This document shows, one piece after another, positions 21,065 through 31,555 of a stretch of DNA of 64,000 nt. Origin of the DNA: Alphaproteobacteria bacterium. Lineage in GTDB: Bacteria > Pseudomonadota > Alphaproteobacteria > UBA6615. Each line of letters opens with the position of its first letter. Position 1 is the first letter of the stretch. The stretch is taken from the NCBI GenBank assembly GCA_002727315.1, contig PBWR01000022.1:23378-87377 (forward strand), read 5' to 3'. Below the pieces are notes generated by a model. The model ran no database searches. It saw nothing but the letters and a program-made list of their open reading frames with translations, and was not told the DNA's origin. The position numbers and the translations under genes are program-made.

Positions 21065-22237
21065 TCAGTCTTGTCCGTCGATCATCGCGACGAACCGCTC
21101 GAACAGGTAGTGGCTGTCATGCGGACCGGGCGAGGCCTCGGGGTGATACTGCACCGAGAAGACTGGCGCGTCCTTCACGCGGATACCCTCGAGCGAGCCG
21201 TCGAACAGCGACTGGTGGCTCATCTCCACGTTGGCGGGCAGCGAATCCTCGATCACCACGAAGCCGTGATTCTGGCTGGTGATCTCCACCTTGCCGGTCT
21301 CGAGGTCCTTGACCGGGTGGTTCGCACCGCGATGGCCGTGGTGCATCTTCTCGGTCTTCGCGCCGAGCGCGAGCGATAGCATCTGGTGGCCAAGGCAGAT
21401 GCCGAAGGTGGGTACCCCGGCCTCCAGGACCACCTTGATCATCGGGACGGCATATTCGCCGGTCGCGGCCGGGTCGCCCGGGCCGTTCGACAGGAAAACG
21501 CCGTCGGGCTTGTGGCGCAGCACGTCGTCGGCCGTCGAACTGGCCGGCACCACCGTCACCTTGCAGCCGAGACCAGCGAGCGAGCGCAGGATGTTGCGCT
21601 TGGCGCCGAAATCGACCGCGACCACATGGCGCGCGGGTTTCTTCAGCATCCCGTAACCATGGCCTAGTGCCCACGGCGTCTCGTCCCACTCATAGGTCTG
21701 GGTGCACGACACGTCCTTGGCGAGGTCGGCGCCCTCAAGGCCCGGCCAGTCGCTGGCCGCCGCGCCGAGGGCTGCGGGGTTGATCGGTGCGTCGGGCTGA
21801 TGCGCGATGGCGCCGTTGGGCGCGCCGGCATCACGGATGTGCCGGGTCAGGCGTCGCGTGTCCACGCCGGCTAGGCCGACCATGCCGACAGATTTAAGCC
21901 AGGCATCGAGATGCTGGACGGCGCGCCAGTTCGACGGGTCGGTTATGTTGGCGCGCAACACGCAGCCACGCGCGGCCGGTGTCGTCGTCTCCACATCCTC
22001 GTCGTTGGTGCCGACATTGCCGATATGGGGGAAGGTGAAGGTGATGATCTGGCCGGCATAGGAGGGGTCGGTCAGGATCTCCTGGTAGCCGGTCAGCGAA
22101 GTGTTGAAGCAAACCTCGGCGACGGCCACGCCGGTGGCGCCGATGCCGCGACCCCAGAATACCGAACCGTCGGGCAGGACCAATGCGCCCGTCGCCCATT
22201 CTGGTTGGCTCGGGTCGTATGGCGCGGCAGCGGCCAT
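21065..22237 (-). CDS. carA: Carbamoyl-phosphate synthase small subunit
   Basis: [27 protein letters not shown] and [15 protein letters not shown] glutaminase motif. Confidence 0.97.
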   Translation of the reverse strand: MAAAAPYDPSQPEWATGALVLPDGSVFWGRGIGATGVAVAEVCFNTSLTGYQEILTDPSYAGQIITFTFPHIGNVGTNDEDVETTTPAARGCVLRANITDPSNWRAVQHLDAWLKSVGMVGLAGVDTRRLTRHIRDAGAPNGAIAHQPDAPINPAALGAAASDWPGLEGADLAKDVSCTQTYEWDETPWALGHGYGMLKKPARHVVAVDFGAKRNILRSLAGLGCKVTVVPASSTADDVLRHKPDGVFLSNGPGDPAATGEYAVPMIKVVLEAGVPTFGICLGHQMLSLALGAKTEKMHHGHRGANHPVKDLETGKVEITSQNHGFVVIEDSLPANVEMSHQSLFDGSLEGIRVKDAPVFSVQYHPEASPGPHDSHYLFERFVAMIDGQD

Positions 22238-22503
22238 GTCCGTCGGGTCCTCGGGGCGGCGGGCGCAGGTGTTGGGAACCAGGCCGCCGGGGCAATCGTT
22301 ACTGGGGCCGACCGTAGCTGGCCGGTTGCGCCCGGTCCGGGACGCAAATTGCCGCGTTGTTTACGGCACCTGACGGGAGTCGTCAAGCAGTGCCGGAAAA
22401 GAAATAAACTTTATAAAACAAATGGTTATATAGGCCTCGCCATCGTTGCTATCGGGCTGTGAATCCTTTACGGTCTTCGCCTTCTGAAAAAGGCCTGACA
22501 ACC

Positions 22504-22962
22504 ATGTTTCGTGAACAGCTTCCCGAGGCGCTGAAGGCGGCGTTGAAAGAGAAGGATGAGATCGCGGTCTCGACCCTGCGCCTCATCATGGCGGCCCTCA
22601 AGGACCGCGACATCGCGGCCAGGAGCAAGGGCAACGATGGCGGCATCGGGGAGGACGAGATTCTTCAGATGCTGCAGACCATGGTGAAACAGCGGCGCGA
22701 ATCCATCTCCATGTACGAGAAGGGCGGACGCCAGGAGCTGGCCGACCAGGAAGGCGAAGAGATCAAGATCATCGAGCAGTTCCTGCCCGACCAGCTCAGC
22801 GATGCTGAAATCGAGGCCGCCGTGGACAAGGTCATCGCCGAGACCGGTGCGGCGGGCCTCAAGGACATGGGCGGCGTGATGGGTGCTCTGCGCGAGGGCT
22901 ATGCCGGCCAGATGGATTTCGGCAAGGCCAGCGCCATCGTGAAGGCCCGCCTCGCGGGCTAG
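22504..22962 (+). CDS. GatB/YqeY domain-containing protein
   Basis: MFREQLPEALKAALKEKDEIAVSTLRLIMAALKDRDIAAR; C-terminal GKASAIVKARLAG. Confidence 0.92.
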   Translation: MFREQLPEALKAALKEKDEIAVSTLRLIMAALKDRDIAARSKGNDGGIGEDEILQMLQTMVKQRRESISMYEKGGRQELADQEGEEIKIIEQFLPDQLSDAEIEAAVDKVIAETGAAGLKDMGGVMGALREGYAGQMDFGKASAIVKARLAG

Positions 22963-23060
22963 TTCTTGAAACAATCCCCGTCTCTCATTTTTATCCTCAG
23001 CGCTCGAATCCTATTCCGGGACTAGTCTATAGACAGTCACGATCCTGGAACTGACGAGCA

Positions 23061-24872
23061 ATGGCCTTTCCGCCGCAATTTCTCGAAGAGTTGCGCGCGC
23101 GCCTTCCGGTGTCGGAAGTCGTGGGGCGAAAGGTGCGCCTGACCCGCCACGGGCGCGAGTTCAAGGGGCTGTGCCCGTTCCACAACGAGAAGACGCCGTC
23201 CTTCACCGTCAACGACGACAAGGCGTTCTATCACTGCTTCGGCTGCGGCCAGCATGGCGACGTCATCTCGTTCGCGATGGAGACCGAGGGGCTGAGCTTT
23301 CCCGAAGCGATCGAGAAGCTGGCCGCCCAGGCCGGGCTTCAGGTGCCGCAGTCGTCACCCGAGGAACGCGAGCGCGCCAAGGTGCGCTCGACGCTCTATG
23401 ACGTCGTCGAGCAGGTTTGCGCCTGGTATGGCGAACAGCTGCGCCAACCCGGCGGGCGGGCCGCCTATGACTATCTGCGCGGACGCGGGTTTACCGACGA
23501 GACGATTGCCCAGTTCCGCATCGGCTACGCGCCGGACGGGCGCGGACGCCTGCTGCAGGCAATGGAAGGGCAGGGCGTGCGCCGGGACCAGCTGGTCGAG
23601 GCGGGGCTGTTGAAAATGCCCGAGGGCGGCGGCGATGCACGCGACTATTTCTTCAACCGGGTGATCTTCCCAATCAACGACGGGCGCGGTCGGCCCATCG
23701 CGTTCGGGGGCCGTATCCTGGGTGACGGCCAGCCCAAATACCTCAACTCGCCCGAGACCCCGCTCTTTCAAAAGGGTCGAAGTCTCTACAATTTCGCGAT
23801 GGCGCGCGAGGCCTCGCGCGCGGCGGGCACCGTCATCGTTGCCGAGGGGTACACGGATGTCATTGCGCTTGCCCAGGCCGGATTGTCCAACGCGGTCGCA
23901 CCGCTGGGAACGGCGCTGACCGAAGACCAGATCCGCCTGCTCTGGCGGGTCGCCGACGAACCGGTCCTGTCTTTCGACGGCGACACGGCTGGCGAGCGGG
24001 CCGCCCTGCGCGCGGCCGAACGCGCATTGCCCCTGTTGCAGCCGGGCAAAACCCTGCGGTTCATGGCCCTGCCGGCGGGCGAGGATCCCGATACGCTGAT
24101 TAAGTCGCGCGGGGCTGACGGCTTCCGGACCGTCCTGTCGGGAGCCCGGCAACTGGTCGATGTGCTGTGGCAGGCTGAAGTCTCGGCCGCGCGGCACGAC
24201 ACCCCGGAGCGCCGGGCCGACTTGGAACGCCGGGTCAACGGGCGTTTGGCCCAGATCGAGGATCCAGGGGTCAAATATCACTATCAACAGACCATGCGCG
24301 ATCGCCTGCGCGAGCTGTTTTCGGTCGCCCGGCGCGCCCGGCAGGGCGGCTTTGGCAACCAGACAGGTCGCGGAAACCGGCCGGATTTCGCGCCTGGGCT
24401 GCGCTCGCGCGGCGATATCGGGGCCATGAAACAACTGCAGGAGCGGATTTTGCTGGCCACTTTGGTCAATCATTCTGACCTTTTGCACGACTCTCACGAG
24501 GCGCTGAACGAAATTTCCCTGCAAAACAGGGAACTTGACAGTCTGCTTCAGGTGATCTTAAACCTCGCGGCCACGACGCCAGCGCTTGACACAAGGGAAT
24601 TGCAACGCCATTTGAACCAGAGCGGTTATGAAAGATCGCTGGGGACGGTTTTGCATTCTCAAGTCTATCGTCAGGCGTCGTTTGCGGCGCCCGATGGGAC
24701 CATCGCGGATGCACGTACCGCGTTGGACGAAATTCTAGCGCGGTATCAACGTGAGAATATGGTCGCCGATCGTGTGGCTGCGAAAGAGGAACTTGCGGGC
24801 GACAATAACGAATCGAACAGTGAGAAATTGCTCGAGTTGGTCCGCGAAGAATCCGGTGCGGGCGGCCTGTAA
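23061..24872 (+). CDS. dnaG: DNA primase
   Basis: CPFHNEKTPSFTVNDDKAFYHCFGCGQHGD zinc motif and TOPRIM VAEGYTDVIAL. Confidence 0.97.
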   Translation: MAFPPQFLEELRARLPVSEVVGRKVRLTRHGREFKGLCPFHNEKTPSFTVNDDKAFYHCFGCGQHGDVISFAMETEGLSFPEAIEKLAAQAGLQVPQSSPEERERAKVRSTLYDVVEQVCAWYGEQLRQPGGRAAYDYLRGRGFTDETIAQFRIGYAPDGRGRLLQAMEGQGVRRDQLVEAGLLKMPEGGGDARDYFFNRVIFPINDGRGRPIAFGGRILGDGQPKYLNSPETPLFQKGRSLYNFAMAREASRAAGTVIVAEGYTDVIALAQAGLSNAVAPLGTALTEDQIRLLWRVADEPVLSFDGDTAGERAALRAAERALPLLQPGKTLRFMALPAGEDPDTLIKSRGADGFRTVLSGARQLVDVLWQAEVSAARHDTPERRADLERRVNGRLAQIEDPGVKYHYQQTMRDRLRELFSVARRARQGGFGNQTGRGNRPDFAPGLRSRGDIGAMKQLQERILLATLVNHSDLLHDSHEALNEISLQNRELDSLLQVILNLAATTPALDTRELQRHLNQSGYERSLGTVLHSQVYRQASFAAPDGTIADARTALDEILARYQRENMVADRVAAKEELAGDNNESNSEKLLELVREESGAGGL

Positions 24873-24932
24873 GTCACAGTTTATGAGTGTGCGGTAGCGC
24901 GGCCCCCGGGATCCGACGCGGCGAGGAAAAAT

Positions 24933-26972
24933 ATGGCACGGAACGAAGCCCAGGAAGAGACCACCGAAGACCGCGAGGAAACCCCCGACGGTCCGCTGAT
25001 GGACGGCTCCATTCAGGGCGTCAAGAAGATGATCGCGCGCGGCAAGGAGCGCGGGTTCATCACCTATGACGAACTGAACGAGACCCTGCCCCAGGACCAG
25101 GTGTCCTCGGAGCAGATCGAGGACGTCCTCGCGCAGCTCTCCGAGATGGGCATCAACGTCGTCGAGGAAGAGGAAAAGGACGACGCCAACGCCAAGCCCG
25201 CGGCCAACGGCGAGGACACCGCCGCCGAGGCCAAGGAAGAGGCCAAGGAAGAGGCCACCGCGACGCCGGCGACGACCAAGACCCGGGCCGCGTCGGAGGA
25301 TCTGGGGCGCACGGATGACCCGGTCCGCATGTATCTGCGCGAGATGGGCTCGGTCGAGCTGTTGTCGCGCGAGGGCGAGATTGCGATCGCCAAGCGTATC
25401 GAGGCCGGCCGGGAGAAGATGATCGGCGCGATCTGTGAATCGCCCCTGACCATCCGGGCCATCATCGCCTGGCGCGACGCGCTCGAGAAGGAACAGATCC
25501 TGCTGCGCGACGTCATTGATCTGGACGCGACCCACAGCGGCGGTCCCGGTGTGGACAATTCGGCCAATGGCGGCGCCGGACCGAACGGTGCCAATGGCGC
25601 CAACGGGGCCAATGGTGCCGCGGCCAACGGCGCGGATGCCAAGGCCAAGGAGGGGAAGGCCGACAACGATAACGACAGTGACGACGACGATGAGGGTGCA
25701 AACCTCTCGCTGGCGGCGATGGAGGCCAAGCTCAAGCCCGAGGTTCTCGGTCTCTTCGACACGATCGACAAGACTTACAAGAAGCTGCGCAAGCTGCAGG
25801 AGCAGCGGCTCGCCGGCATGAAGAACAAGTCGAACCAGCTCTCCACGGCGCAGGAAAAGCGCTACGGCAAGCTGCAGCATGAGTTGGTCGAGTATATGGA
25901 GCAGGTGCGGCTGAACAACGGCCGGATCGAAGCCCTGGTCGATGAGCTCTATGGCCTCAACCGGCGCCTGACCTCCTTCGAGGGCAAGCTGCTGCGCATA
26001 GCGCTCGATTCCGGTGTCACCCGCGAGGACTTCCTCGAAGAGTATATGGGCAATGAGCTGGATCCGCGCTGGACCAGCCGTGTCGCCCGGCTCAAGCGCA
26101 AGGGCTGGAAGAAGTACGTCGACAAGAACACCGACGAGATCAAGGCCATCCGCAAGGAGGTCATCGAGATTTCCGCGCGTGTCGGCCTGCCGATTTTCGA
26201 ATTGCGGCGCATCGTCCAGACCGTCCAGCAGGGCGAGAAGGAAGCCGGCCGGGCGAAGAAGGAGATGGTCGAGGCGAACCTGCGTCTCGTGATCTCGATC
26301 GCCAAGAAATACACCAACCGCGGCCTGCAGTTCCTCGACCTGATCCAGGAAGGCAACATCGGGCTGATGAAGGCGGTCGACAAGTTCGAGTATCGCCGCG
26401 GCTACAAGTTCTCGACCTATGCGACCTGGTGGATTCGCCAGGCGATCACCCGTTCGATCGCCGACCAGGCGCGCACCATCCGTATCCCGGTGCACATGAT
26501 CGAGACCATCAACAAGCTGGTCCGCACCTCACGCCAGATGCTTCACGAGATCGGCCGCGAGCCGACCCCCGAGGAGCTGGCCGCGCGGCTGCATATGCCG
26601 CTGGAGAAGGTACGCAAGGTCCTCAAGATCGCCAAAGAGCCGATCTCGCTCGAGACGCCCATCGGCGACGAGGAAGACAGCCACCTCGGCGACTTCATCG
26701 AGGACAAGAATGCCGTCCTGCCGGTGGATGCGGCGATCCAGTCGAACCTGCGCGAGACCACGACCCGGGTGCTGGCGTCACTGACGCCGCGCGAGGAGCG
26801 CGTGCTGCGGATGCGCTTCGGCATCGGCATGAACACCGACCACACCCTGGAAGAGGTCGGCCAGCAGTTCTCGGTCACCCGCGAGCGTATCCGGCAGATC
26901 GAGGCGAAGGCGCTCAGGAAGCTCAAGCACCCGTCGCGCTCGCGCAAGCTGCGCAGCTTCCTCGACCACTAA
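24933..26972 (+). CDS. rpoD: RNA polymerase sigma factor RpoD (sigma-70)
   Basis: [77 protein letters not shown]. Confidence 0.98.
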   Translation: MARNEAQEETTEDREETPDGPLMDGSIQGVKKMIARGKERGFITYDELNETLPQDQVSSEQIEDVLAQLSEMGINVVEEEEKDDANAKPAANGEDTAAEAKEEAKEEATATPATTKTRAASEDLGRTDDPVRMYLREMGSVELLSREGEIAIAKRIEAGREKMIGAICESPLTIRAIIAWRDALEKEQILLRDVIDLDATHSGGPGVDNSANGGAGPNGANGANGANGAAANGADAKAKEGKADNDNDSDDDDEGANLSLAAMEAKLKPEVLGLFDTIDKTYKKLRKLQEQRLAGMKNKSNQLSTAQEKRYGKLQHELVEYMEQVRLNNGRIEALVDELYGLNRRLTSFEGKLLRIALDSGVTREDFLEEYMGNELDPRWTSRVARLKRKGWKKYVDKNTDEIKAIRKEVIEISARVGLPIFELRRIVQTVQQGEKEAGRAKKEMVEANLRLVISIAKKYTNRGLQFLDLIQEGNIGLMKAVDKFEYRRGYKFSTYATWWIRQAITRSIADQARTIRIPVHMIETINKLVRTSRQMLHEIGREPTPEELAARLHMPLEKVRKVLKIAKEPISLETPIGDEEDSHLGDFIEDKNAVLPVDAAIQSNLRETTTRVLASLTPREERVLRMRFGIGMNTDHTLEEVGQQFSVTRERIRQIEAKALRKLKHPSRSRKLRSFLDH

Positions 26973-26988
26973 GACGAACGAGTTCAGC

Positions 26989-27017
26989 AAAAAGGCCGGC
27001 GCGAAGCCGGCCTTTTT
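26989..27017 (+). terminator. Rho-independent terminator after rpoD
   Basis: AAAAAGGCCGGC-GCGAA-GCCGGCCTTTTT. Confidence 0.85.
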
Positions 27018-27082
27018 CATGGGAGCAGCGCCTCTGTTCGGCGCCCGCGCTATGTTATAGAAGATCTGTGCCCTATGCGCAC

Positions 27083-27159
27083 GGGCCCGTAGTTCAGCTG
27101 GTTAGAACGGACCGCTCATAACGGTCATGTCGCAGGTTCGAGTCCTGCCGGGCCCACCA
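27083..27159 (+). tRNA. ileX: tRNA with CAT anticodon, best read as tRNA-Ile2 (lysidine-modified k2CAU)
   Basis: 77-nt cloverleaf: acceptor GGGCCCG/CGGGCCC + ACCA, D-arm GTTC...GAAC, anticodon arm GACCG-CTCATAA-CGGTC (CAT 27117-27119), T-arm GCAGG-TTCGAGT-CCTGC. C4:G69 and C5:G68 fit TilS recognition rather than elongator Met. Confidence 0.85.
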
Positions 27160-27199
27160 TTTACGCCTGTCCCTTTCGTTGCGTTGGAGCTTGTCTCCC

Positions 27200-27961
27200 T
27201 TGGAATTTATCCCCGTCGGCATCGAAACGACGACTGCCGTCGCGCTCCTCGCCGCCACGTTCATCGGCAACGTGATATCCGGAATGATGGGGGTCGGCGG
27301 TGGCATCATCCTTCTGGCAGTCATGGCTAACCTGATGCCCGCCGCGGCGATCATTCCCATCCACGGTATCGCCCAGTTCGGCGCGAACATCTTCCGCGGC
27401 ACCATCCAGCGCGCCCATATCGACTGGCTGACCTTCGTCTGGTTCGCCGTCGGTAGCCTGGTTGGGGTCGCTATTGGCGGTAGCATCGTCGTCACCCTGC
27501 CGCCGGACATTCTGCGCGGGGCGCTGGCGCTTTTCATCCTCTACACCGTCTGGGCCCCAAAGCTGAAGTTCGTGAGCGAGGGAAAAGTCATCACCATCGT
27601 GGTCGGCGTCGCCTCCAGCATTCTCACCATGTTCTTTGGCGCGACCGGACCGTTCGCCATGGCGCTGCTCAGCCAGCGCGGCTACTCCCCGCAGGAGCTC
27701 ATCGGCACCCACTCGGCCTGCATGGGCGCCCAGCACGCGCTCAAGGTCGTTGCCTTCGGTGTTCTCGGTTTCGCGTTTGTAGAATGGCTCGGGCTTATCG
27801 CGATGCTGCTGCTGGCATCGCTGGCCGGCAGCCTGATCGGTAGCTATGTCCTCGGCCGCATGTCCGCAGGCATGTTTGCAGCCGCCCTGAAGGCGCTCTT
27901 GACCCTTCTTGCAGTGAACCTGCTGGCCGTTGCCCTTGGCCTCTACTCGATCACCGGTTAG
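27200..27961 (+). CDS. TSUP family transporter (sulfite exporter TauE/SafE)
   Basis: Repeated hydrophobic helices with GMMGVGGGIILLAVMANLMP; TTG start at 27200 likely, upstream starts possible. Confidence 0.85.
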   Translation: MEFIPVGIETTTAVALLAATFIGNVISGMMGVGGGIILLAVMANLMPAAAIIPIHGIAQFGANIFRGTIQRAHIDWLTFVWFAVGSLVGVAIGGSIVVTLPPDILRGALALFILYTVWAPKLKFVSEGKVITIVVGVASSILTMFFGATGPFAMALLSQRGYSPQELIGTHSACMGAQHALKVVAFGVLGFAFVEWLGLIAMLLLASLAGSLIGSYVLGRMSAGMFAAALKALLTLLAVNLLAVALGLYSITG

Positions 27962-28008
27962 CTCGCGTTGGCCGGGAGATTCCGGCGTTCAGACCCCCTC
28001 TGTCACAA

Positions 28009-28346
28009 GTCATTATCAAGGTGGGCAGCGCGTTGCCGCCGTTCAGTCTCGAAAACGCGAACGGCAAGATGATGAATTCCGTCGATCTTCTATCGAAGGG
28101 GCCGTCGTCCTGACGGTGTTCCGCGGCCACTTTTGGCCCTATTGCAATGTGGAGCTATATGCACTGCGCGATATCGTACCGACCTTCAACGAATCCGGCG
28201 CCAACGGCGACGACAGCTGGACGCTGCTGATGCCGGACCCGATCTTCGTCGATTCGAGTGGCACATTCCGCGCGGCGAACATCGAGTTGAATTATGCCTC
28301 CTGGCCCAAGCTGGAGAAGACGCTGGCGGACGTGCAGGCGCTATAG
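28009..28346 (+). pseudogene. Decayed AhpC/TSA peroxiredoxin-like gene
   Basis: Frame A: VIIKVGSALPPFSLENANGKMMNSVDLLSKGP then stop; frame B continues VVLTVFRGHFWPYCNVELYALRDIVPTF...DPIFVDSSGTFRAANIELNY. Missing middle section; expected WCPYCN is FWPYCN. Confidence 0.75.
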
Positions 28347-28457
28347 CCTCACGCCACGGCTTTTCGAACGTGTAACGAGATTCCATCTGCAACCCGCCGC
28401 GGATGGGATTTTGCTTTAGCCGTGATAGGGTCGTGGGGCAAGAAAAAGAGAGCCTCC

Positions 28458-30149
28458 ATGCCGCTTACTCAGTCTTATGTCCATGGTACATCGGACGTGC
28501 CCTTGATCGGCGATACGATTGGTGCCTATTTCGACGCCGCGGTGACCCGCTGGGCCGACCGGGACGCGCTGGTGGTGCGCCACCAGGACATCTCCTGGAC
28601 CTGGGCCGATCTCAAGGTGCGGGTCGACGAATTCGCGGCCGGGCTGATTGCCCTGGGGCTGGAGCCTGGCAACCGAATCGGCATCTGGTCGCCTAACAAC
28701 GCTGAATGGGTGATTACCCAGTTCGCGACGGCCAAGGCGGGGCTGGTGCTGGTCAACATCAACCCCGCCTACCGCCTGACGGAGCTGGAATATGCGCTGA
28801 AAAAGGTCGAGTGTACGGCACTGATCACCGCCGCCCGGTTCAAGACCAGCGACTATCTGGCGATGCTCCGCGATCTGGCGCCCGAAATCGAGTTCGCCGC
28901 GCCCGGCAAACTGGCGTCGAAGCAACTGCCCCATCTCAAGACGGTCATCCAGATCGGCGAAGACGCGGTTCCGGGCATGTACGGGTTCGATGATGTGCTG
29001 GCGATGGGGGCGGAGGCCGGACATGCCGCTGTCGAGGCGCTGGGGCCGAGCCTGCAGTTCGATGACGCGATCAACATCCAGTTCACCTCGGGCACTACCG
29101 GTTCACCCAAGGGCGCGACGCTGACCCACCACAACATCCTGAACAACGGCTATTTTATCGGCCGGACCATGGCGCTTAGCGAGGCTGACCGGATCTGCAT
29201 TCCGGTGCCGCTGTACCATTGCTTCGGCATGGTGCTCGGCAACCTTGCGTGCATGACCCACGGCGCGGCGATGGTCTATCCGTCAGATGCCTTCGACCCG
29301 CTGGCGACGCTGAAGACGGCGGCCGCCGAGCGCTGCACGGGTCTGTACGGTGTGCCGACCATGTTCATTGCCCAGCTTGAGCATGCGCAGTTCGCGGAAT
29401 TCGATCTGTCGAGCCTGCGCACCGGCATTATGGCCGGCTCGCCCTGCCCGGTGAAGGTTATGAAGCAGGTCATCGACCAGATGCACATGGACCAGGTGAC
29501 CATCGCCTATGGCATGACCGAGACCAGCCCGGTCTCGACCCAGACCTCGGTCGACGACCCGCTGGACCGCCGGGTCGGGACCGTGGGGCGCATCCACCCC
29601 CATGTGGAGGTGAAGATCGTCGACGAGGCTGGCCGCATCGTCGCGCCCGGCGAGACGGGCGAGCTGTGCACCCGGGGCTATTGCGTGATGCGCGGCTACT
29701 GGAACGACGAGGAGCGCACCGCCGAGGCGATCGACGCGGCGGGCTGGATGCACACCGGCGACCTTGCGACCATGGATGCCGATGGCTATTTCAACATCGT
29801 CGGGCGCATCAAGGACATGGTGATCCGCGGTGGCGAGAACCTGTATCCGCGCGAGATCGAGGAGTTCCTGTATAGCCACCCGAAGGTCTCGGATGTGCAG
29901 ATCGTCGGCGTGCCCGACGAGAAATACGGCGAGGAACTGTGTGCGTGGATTAAGCTGGCCGAGGGCGAGACGGTGACGGATGAAGACATCCGTGAATTCT
30001 GCAAGGGCCAGATCACCCACCACAAGATCCCGCGCTACATCCGGTTCGTGGACGAGTTCCCCATGACGGTCACCGGCAAGATCCAAAAGTTCGTGATGCG
30101 CGAGCAGATGATCGAGGAACTCGGCCTCGATGAGGCCAAGACGGCTTAG
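28458..30149 (+). CDS. AMP-binding acyl-CoA synthetase
   Basis: [19 protein letters not shown]-binding motif; [32 protein letters not shown]. Confidence 0.92.
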   Translation: MPLTQSYVHGTSDVPLIGDTIGAYFDAAVTRWADRDALVVRHQDISWTWADLKVRVDEFAAGLIALGLEPGNRIGIWSPNNAEWVITQFATAKAGLVLVNINPAYRLTELEYALKKVECTALITAARFKTSDYLAMLRDLAPEIEFAAPGKLASKQLPHLKTVIQIGEDAVPGMYGFDDVLAMGAEAGHAAVEALGPSLQFDDAINIQFTSGTTGSPKGATLTHHNILNNGYFIGRTMALSEADRICIPVPLYHCFGMVLGNLACMTHGAAMVYPSDAFDPLATLKTAAAERCTGLYGVPTMFIAQLEHAQFAEFDLSSLRTGIMAGSPCPVKVMKQVIDQMHMDQVTIAYGMTETSPVSTQTSVDDPLDRRVGTVGRIHPHVEVKIVDEAGRIVAPGETGELCTRGYCVMRGYWNDEERTAEAIDAAGWMHTGDLATMDADGYFNIVGRIKDMVIRGGENLYPREIEEFLYSHPKVSDVQIVGVPDEKYGEELCAWIKLAEGETVTDEDIREFCKGQITHHKIPRYIRFVDEFPMTVTGKIQKFVMREQMIEELGLDEAKTA

Positions 30150-30155
30150 GCGGGG

Positions 30156-30806
30156 CTATTCCGCTGGATCGTTTGGGTGCGCTACATCGGGCTGGATGTA
30201 GGGCGCCTTTATCTCGTAGATGTCGTTGACGCGGCAGTAGCGCGGGCCGCCGAGACGCCCCACGGGGTTTAGGGTTTGGGGGTTGATGTACTTGTCGTCC
30301 AGAATCAGATCCTCGCGCACATGCCAGCGCAACACCCGGCCGATGACCAGATGGGTCTTCCATTCGTCGCCGAACTCGATCATCTGCTCGAACGTGCATT
30401 CCATGGCCACCGGGCAGTCCTTGATGCGCGGTGCGTCAACCAGGTCGGCCGGCATGGTGTCGATACCGATTTCGTCGAATTCGTTCTGGCCGGCTTCGTA
30501 GTTGGCGGCGCTGGCGTTCATCTGCTGTTCCCAGCCATCGGTGACCGTGTGGATAACATAGCCCTTGGTGGTCGAGATGTTCGACGAGGTGTCCTTGAGG
30601 TGTTTCTCCCGTTCACCCACCGCCAGCGTGACCAGGGGCGGGTAGTGGGATGCGATAGAGAAGAAGCTGAAGGGGGCCAAGTTGGGCACGCCGTCCGCGT
30701 CGAGCGAACTCACCCAGGCGATGGGGCGCGGCACGATTGAGCCAATCAGCAGGCGGTAGCATTGCTGGTGGTCGATCTCGTCTGTGTTGAAAATTTGGTA
30801 CGCCAT
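30156..30806 (-). CDS. Flavin reductase family protein
   Basis: RLLIGSIVPRPIAWVSSLDADGVPNLAPFSFF FMN-binding split-barrel signature; start at 30806. Confidence 0.88.
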   Translation of the reverse strand: MAYQIFNTDEIDHQQCYRLLIGSIVPRPIAWVSSLDADGVPNLAPFSFFSIASHYPPLVTLAVGEREKHLKDTSSNISTTKGYVIHTVTDGWEQQMNASAANYEAGQNEFDEIGIDTMPADLVDAPRIKDCPVAMECTFEQMIEFGDEWKTHLVIGRVLRWHVREDLILDDKYINPQTLNPVGRLGGPRYCRVNDIYEIKAPYIQPDVAHPNDPAE

Positions 30807-30879
30807 GTCATTCTCCAAGGGAACGGGCCTGTTTGTACAAGCTTTGCACGAGCGTTGTGTTGGTGTAAGCCCCGCAGCC

Positions 30880-31461
30880 ATGACCGAGTCCCTGTCCCTA
30901 GAAAACCGCACCGCGCTGCCCGACGGGCTGGCGTTTCTGCTCCCGGAGTATCCACGCGATGTCTGGGATGCGCACCCAAACCGCGGGCCTTGGAGCGAGT
31001 TCTGGCTACAACGCCACGATATGTTCCGGGGATTTTCTGTAGCCCTGTCCGACGCCTGCGCGCGGCTTGCCGACCGCAATATCGAGGCCAAGGCCTTTCA
31101 CCAGTGGTTCGTGCCGAGGGTGAATTTCTTTTTCGGCGAGATCGATACCCACCACAAGGTCGAGGAATATCACTACTTCCCGGCCCTGGCGAAAGCCGAT
31201 GCCAAGATGGCGCGCGGCATCGAATTGCTGGAGGGTGACCACCGCACGATCCATGACCTGCTGATGGCCGCCCACGGGTCGGTCGTGGCGCTGGACACGG
31301 CGATCCGCGCGAAGCCCGAGGATATCGCGTCGGCCGCGCCGCTTGCGGGTGATGGGTTGGCGGCGCTGGGTGGCGGTCTTGGCTGTCACCTGAATGACGA
31401 GGAAGATCTGATCATACCGCTGATCCTCGACCGGTCGGAACCGGCGCTGGGGATCAGGTAG
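30880..31461 (+). CDS. Hemerythrin domain-containing protein
   Basis: HHKVEEYHYFPAL, EGDHRTIHDLL, HLNDEEDLIIPLIL ligand pattern. Confidence 0.82.
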   Translation: MTESLSLENRTALPDGLAFLLPEYPRDVWDAHPNRGPWSEFWLQRHDMFRGFSVALSDACARLADRNIEAKAFHQWFVPRVNFFFGEIDTHHKVEEYHYFPALAKADAKMARGIELLEGDHRTIHDLLMAAHGSVVALDTAIRAKPEDIASAAPLAGDGLAALGGGLGCHLNDEEDLIIPLILDRSEPALGIR

Positions 31462-31474
31462 CGACCTCCAGTAT

Positions 31475-31548
31475 CGTCATACCCGGGCTTGACCCGGGTA
31501 TCTTGCCGAAGGCTGCCGGAGATGCGCGGATCAGGTCCGCGCATGACG
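31475..31548. repeat. REP/palindromic intergenic repeat (alphaproteobacterial type)
   Basis: CGTCATACCCGGGCTTGACCCGGGTATC...GATGCGCGGATCAGGTCCGCGCATGACG; nested inverted repeats with CGTCAT/ATGACG ends; minus-strand translation gives the familiar RGPDPRIS...DTRVKPGYDD. Confidence 0.75.
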
Positions 31549-31555
31549 TTGATGT

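Noticed and set aside
19074-21110. 678-aa plus-strand ORF opposite carB
   Set aside because: Low-complexity R/H/D-rich antisense translation; carB is unambiguous.
24735-26495. 586-aa minus-strand ORF opposite rpoD
   Set aside because: Antisense shadow of the rpoD coding sequence.
27083-28000. Genomic island integrated at the tRNA gene
   Set aside because: No integrase, no downstream partial tRNA copy noticed, and an intact TSUP transporter starts within about 40 nt.
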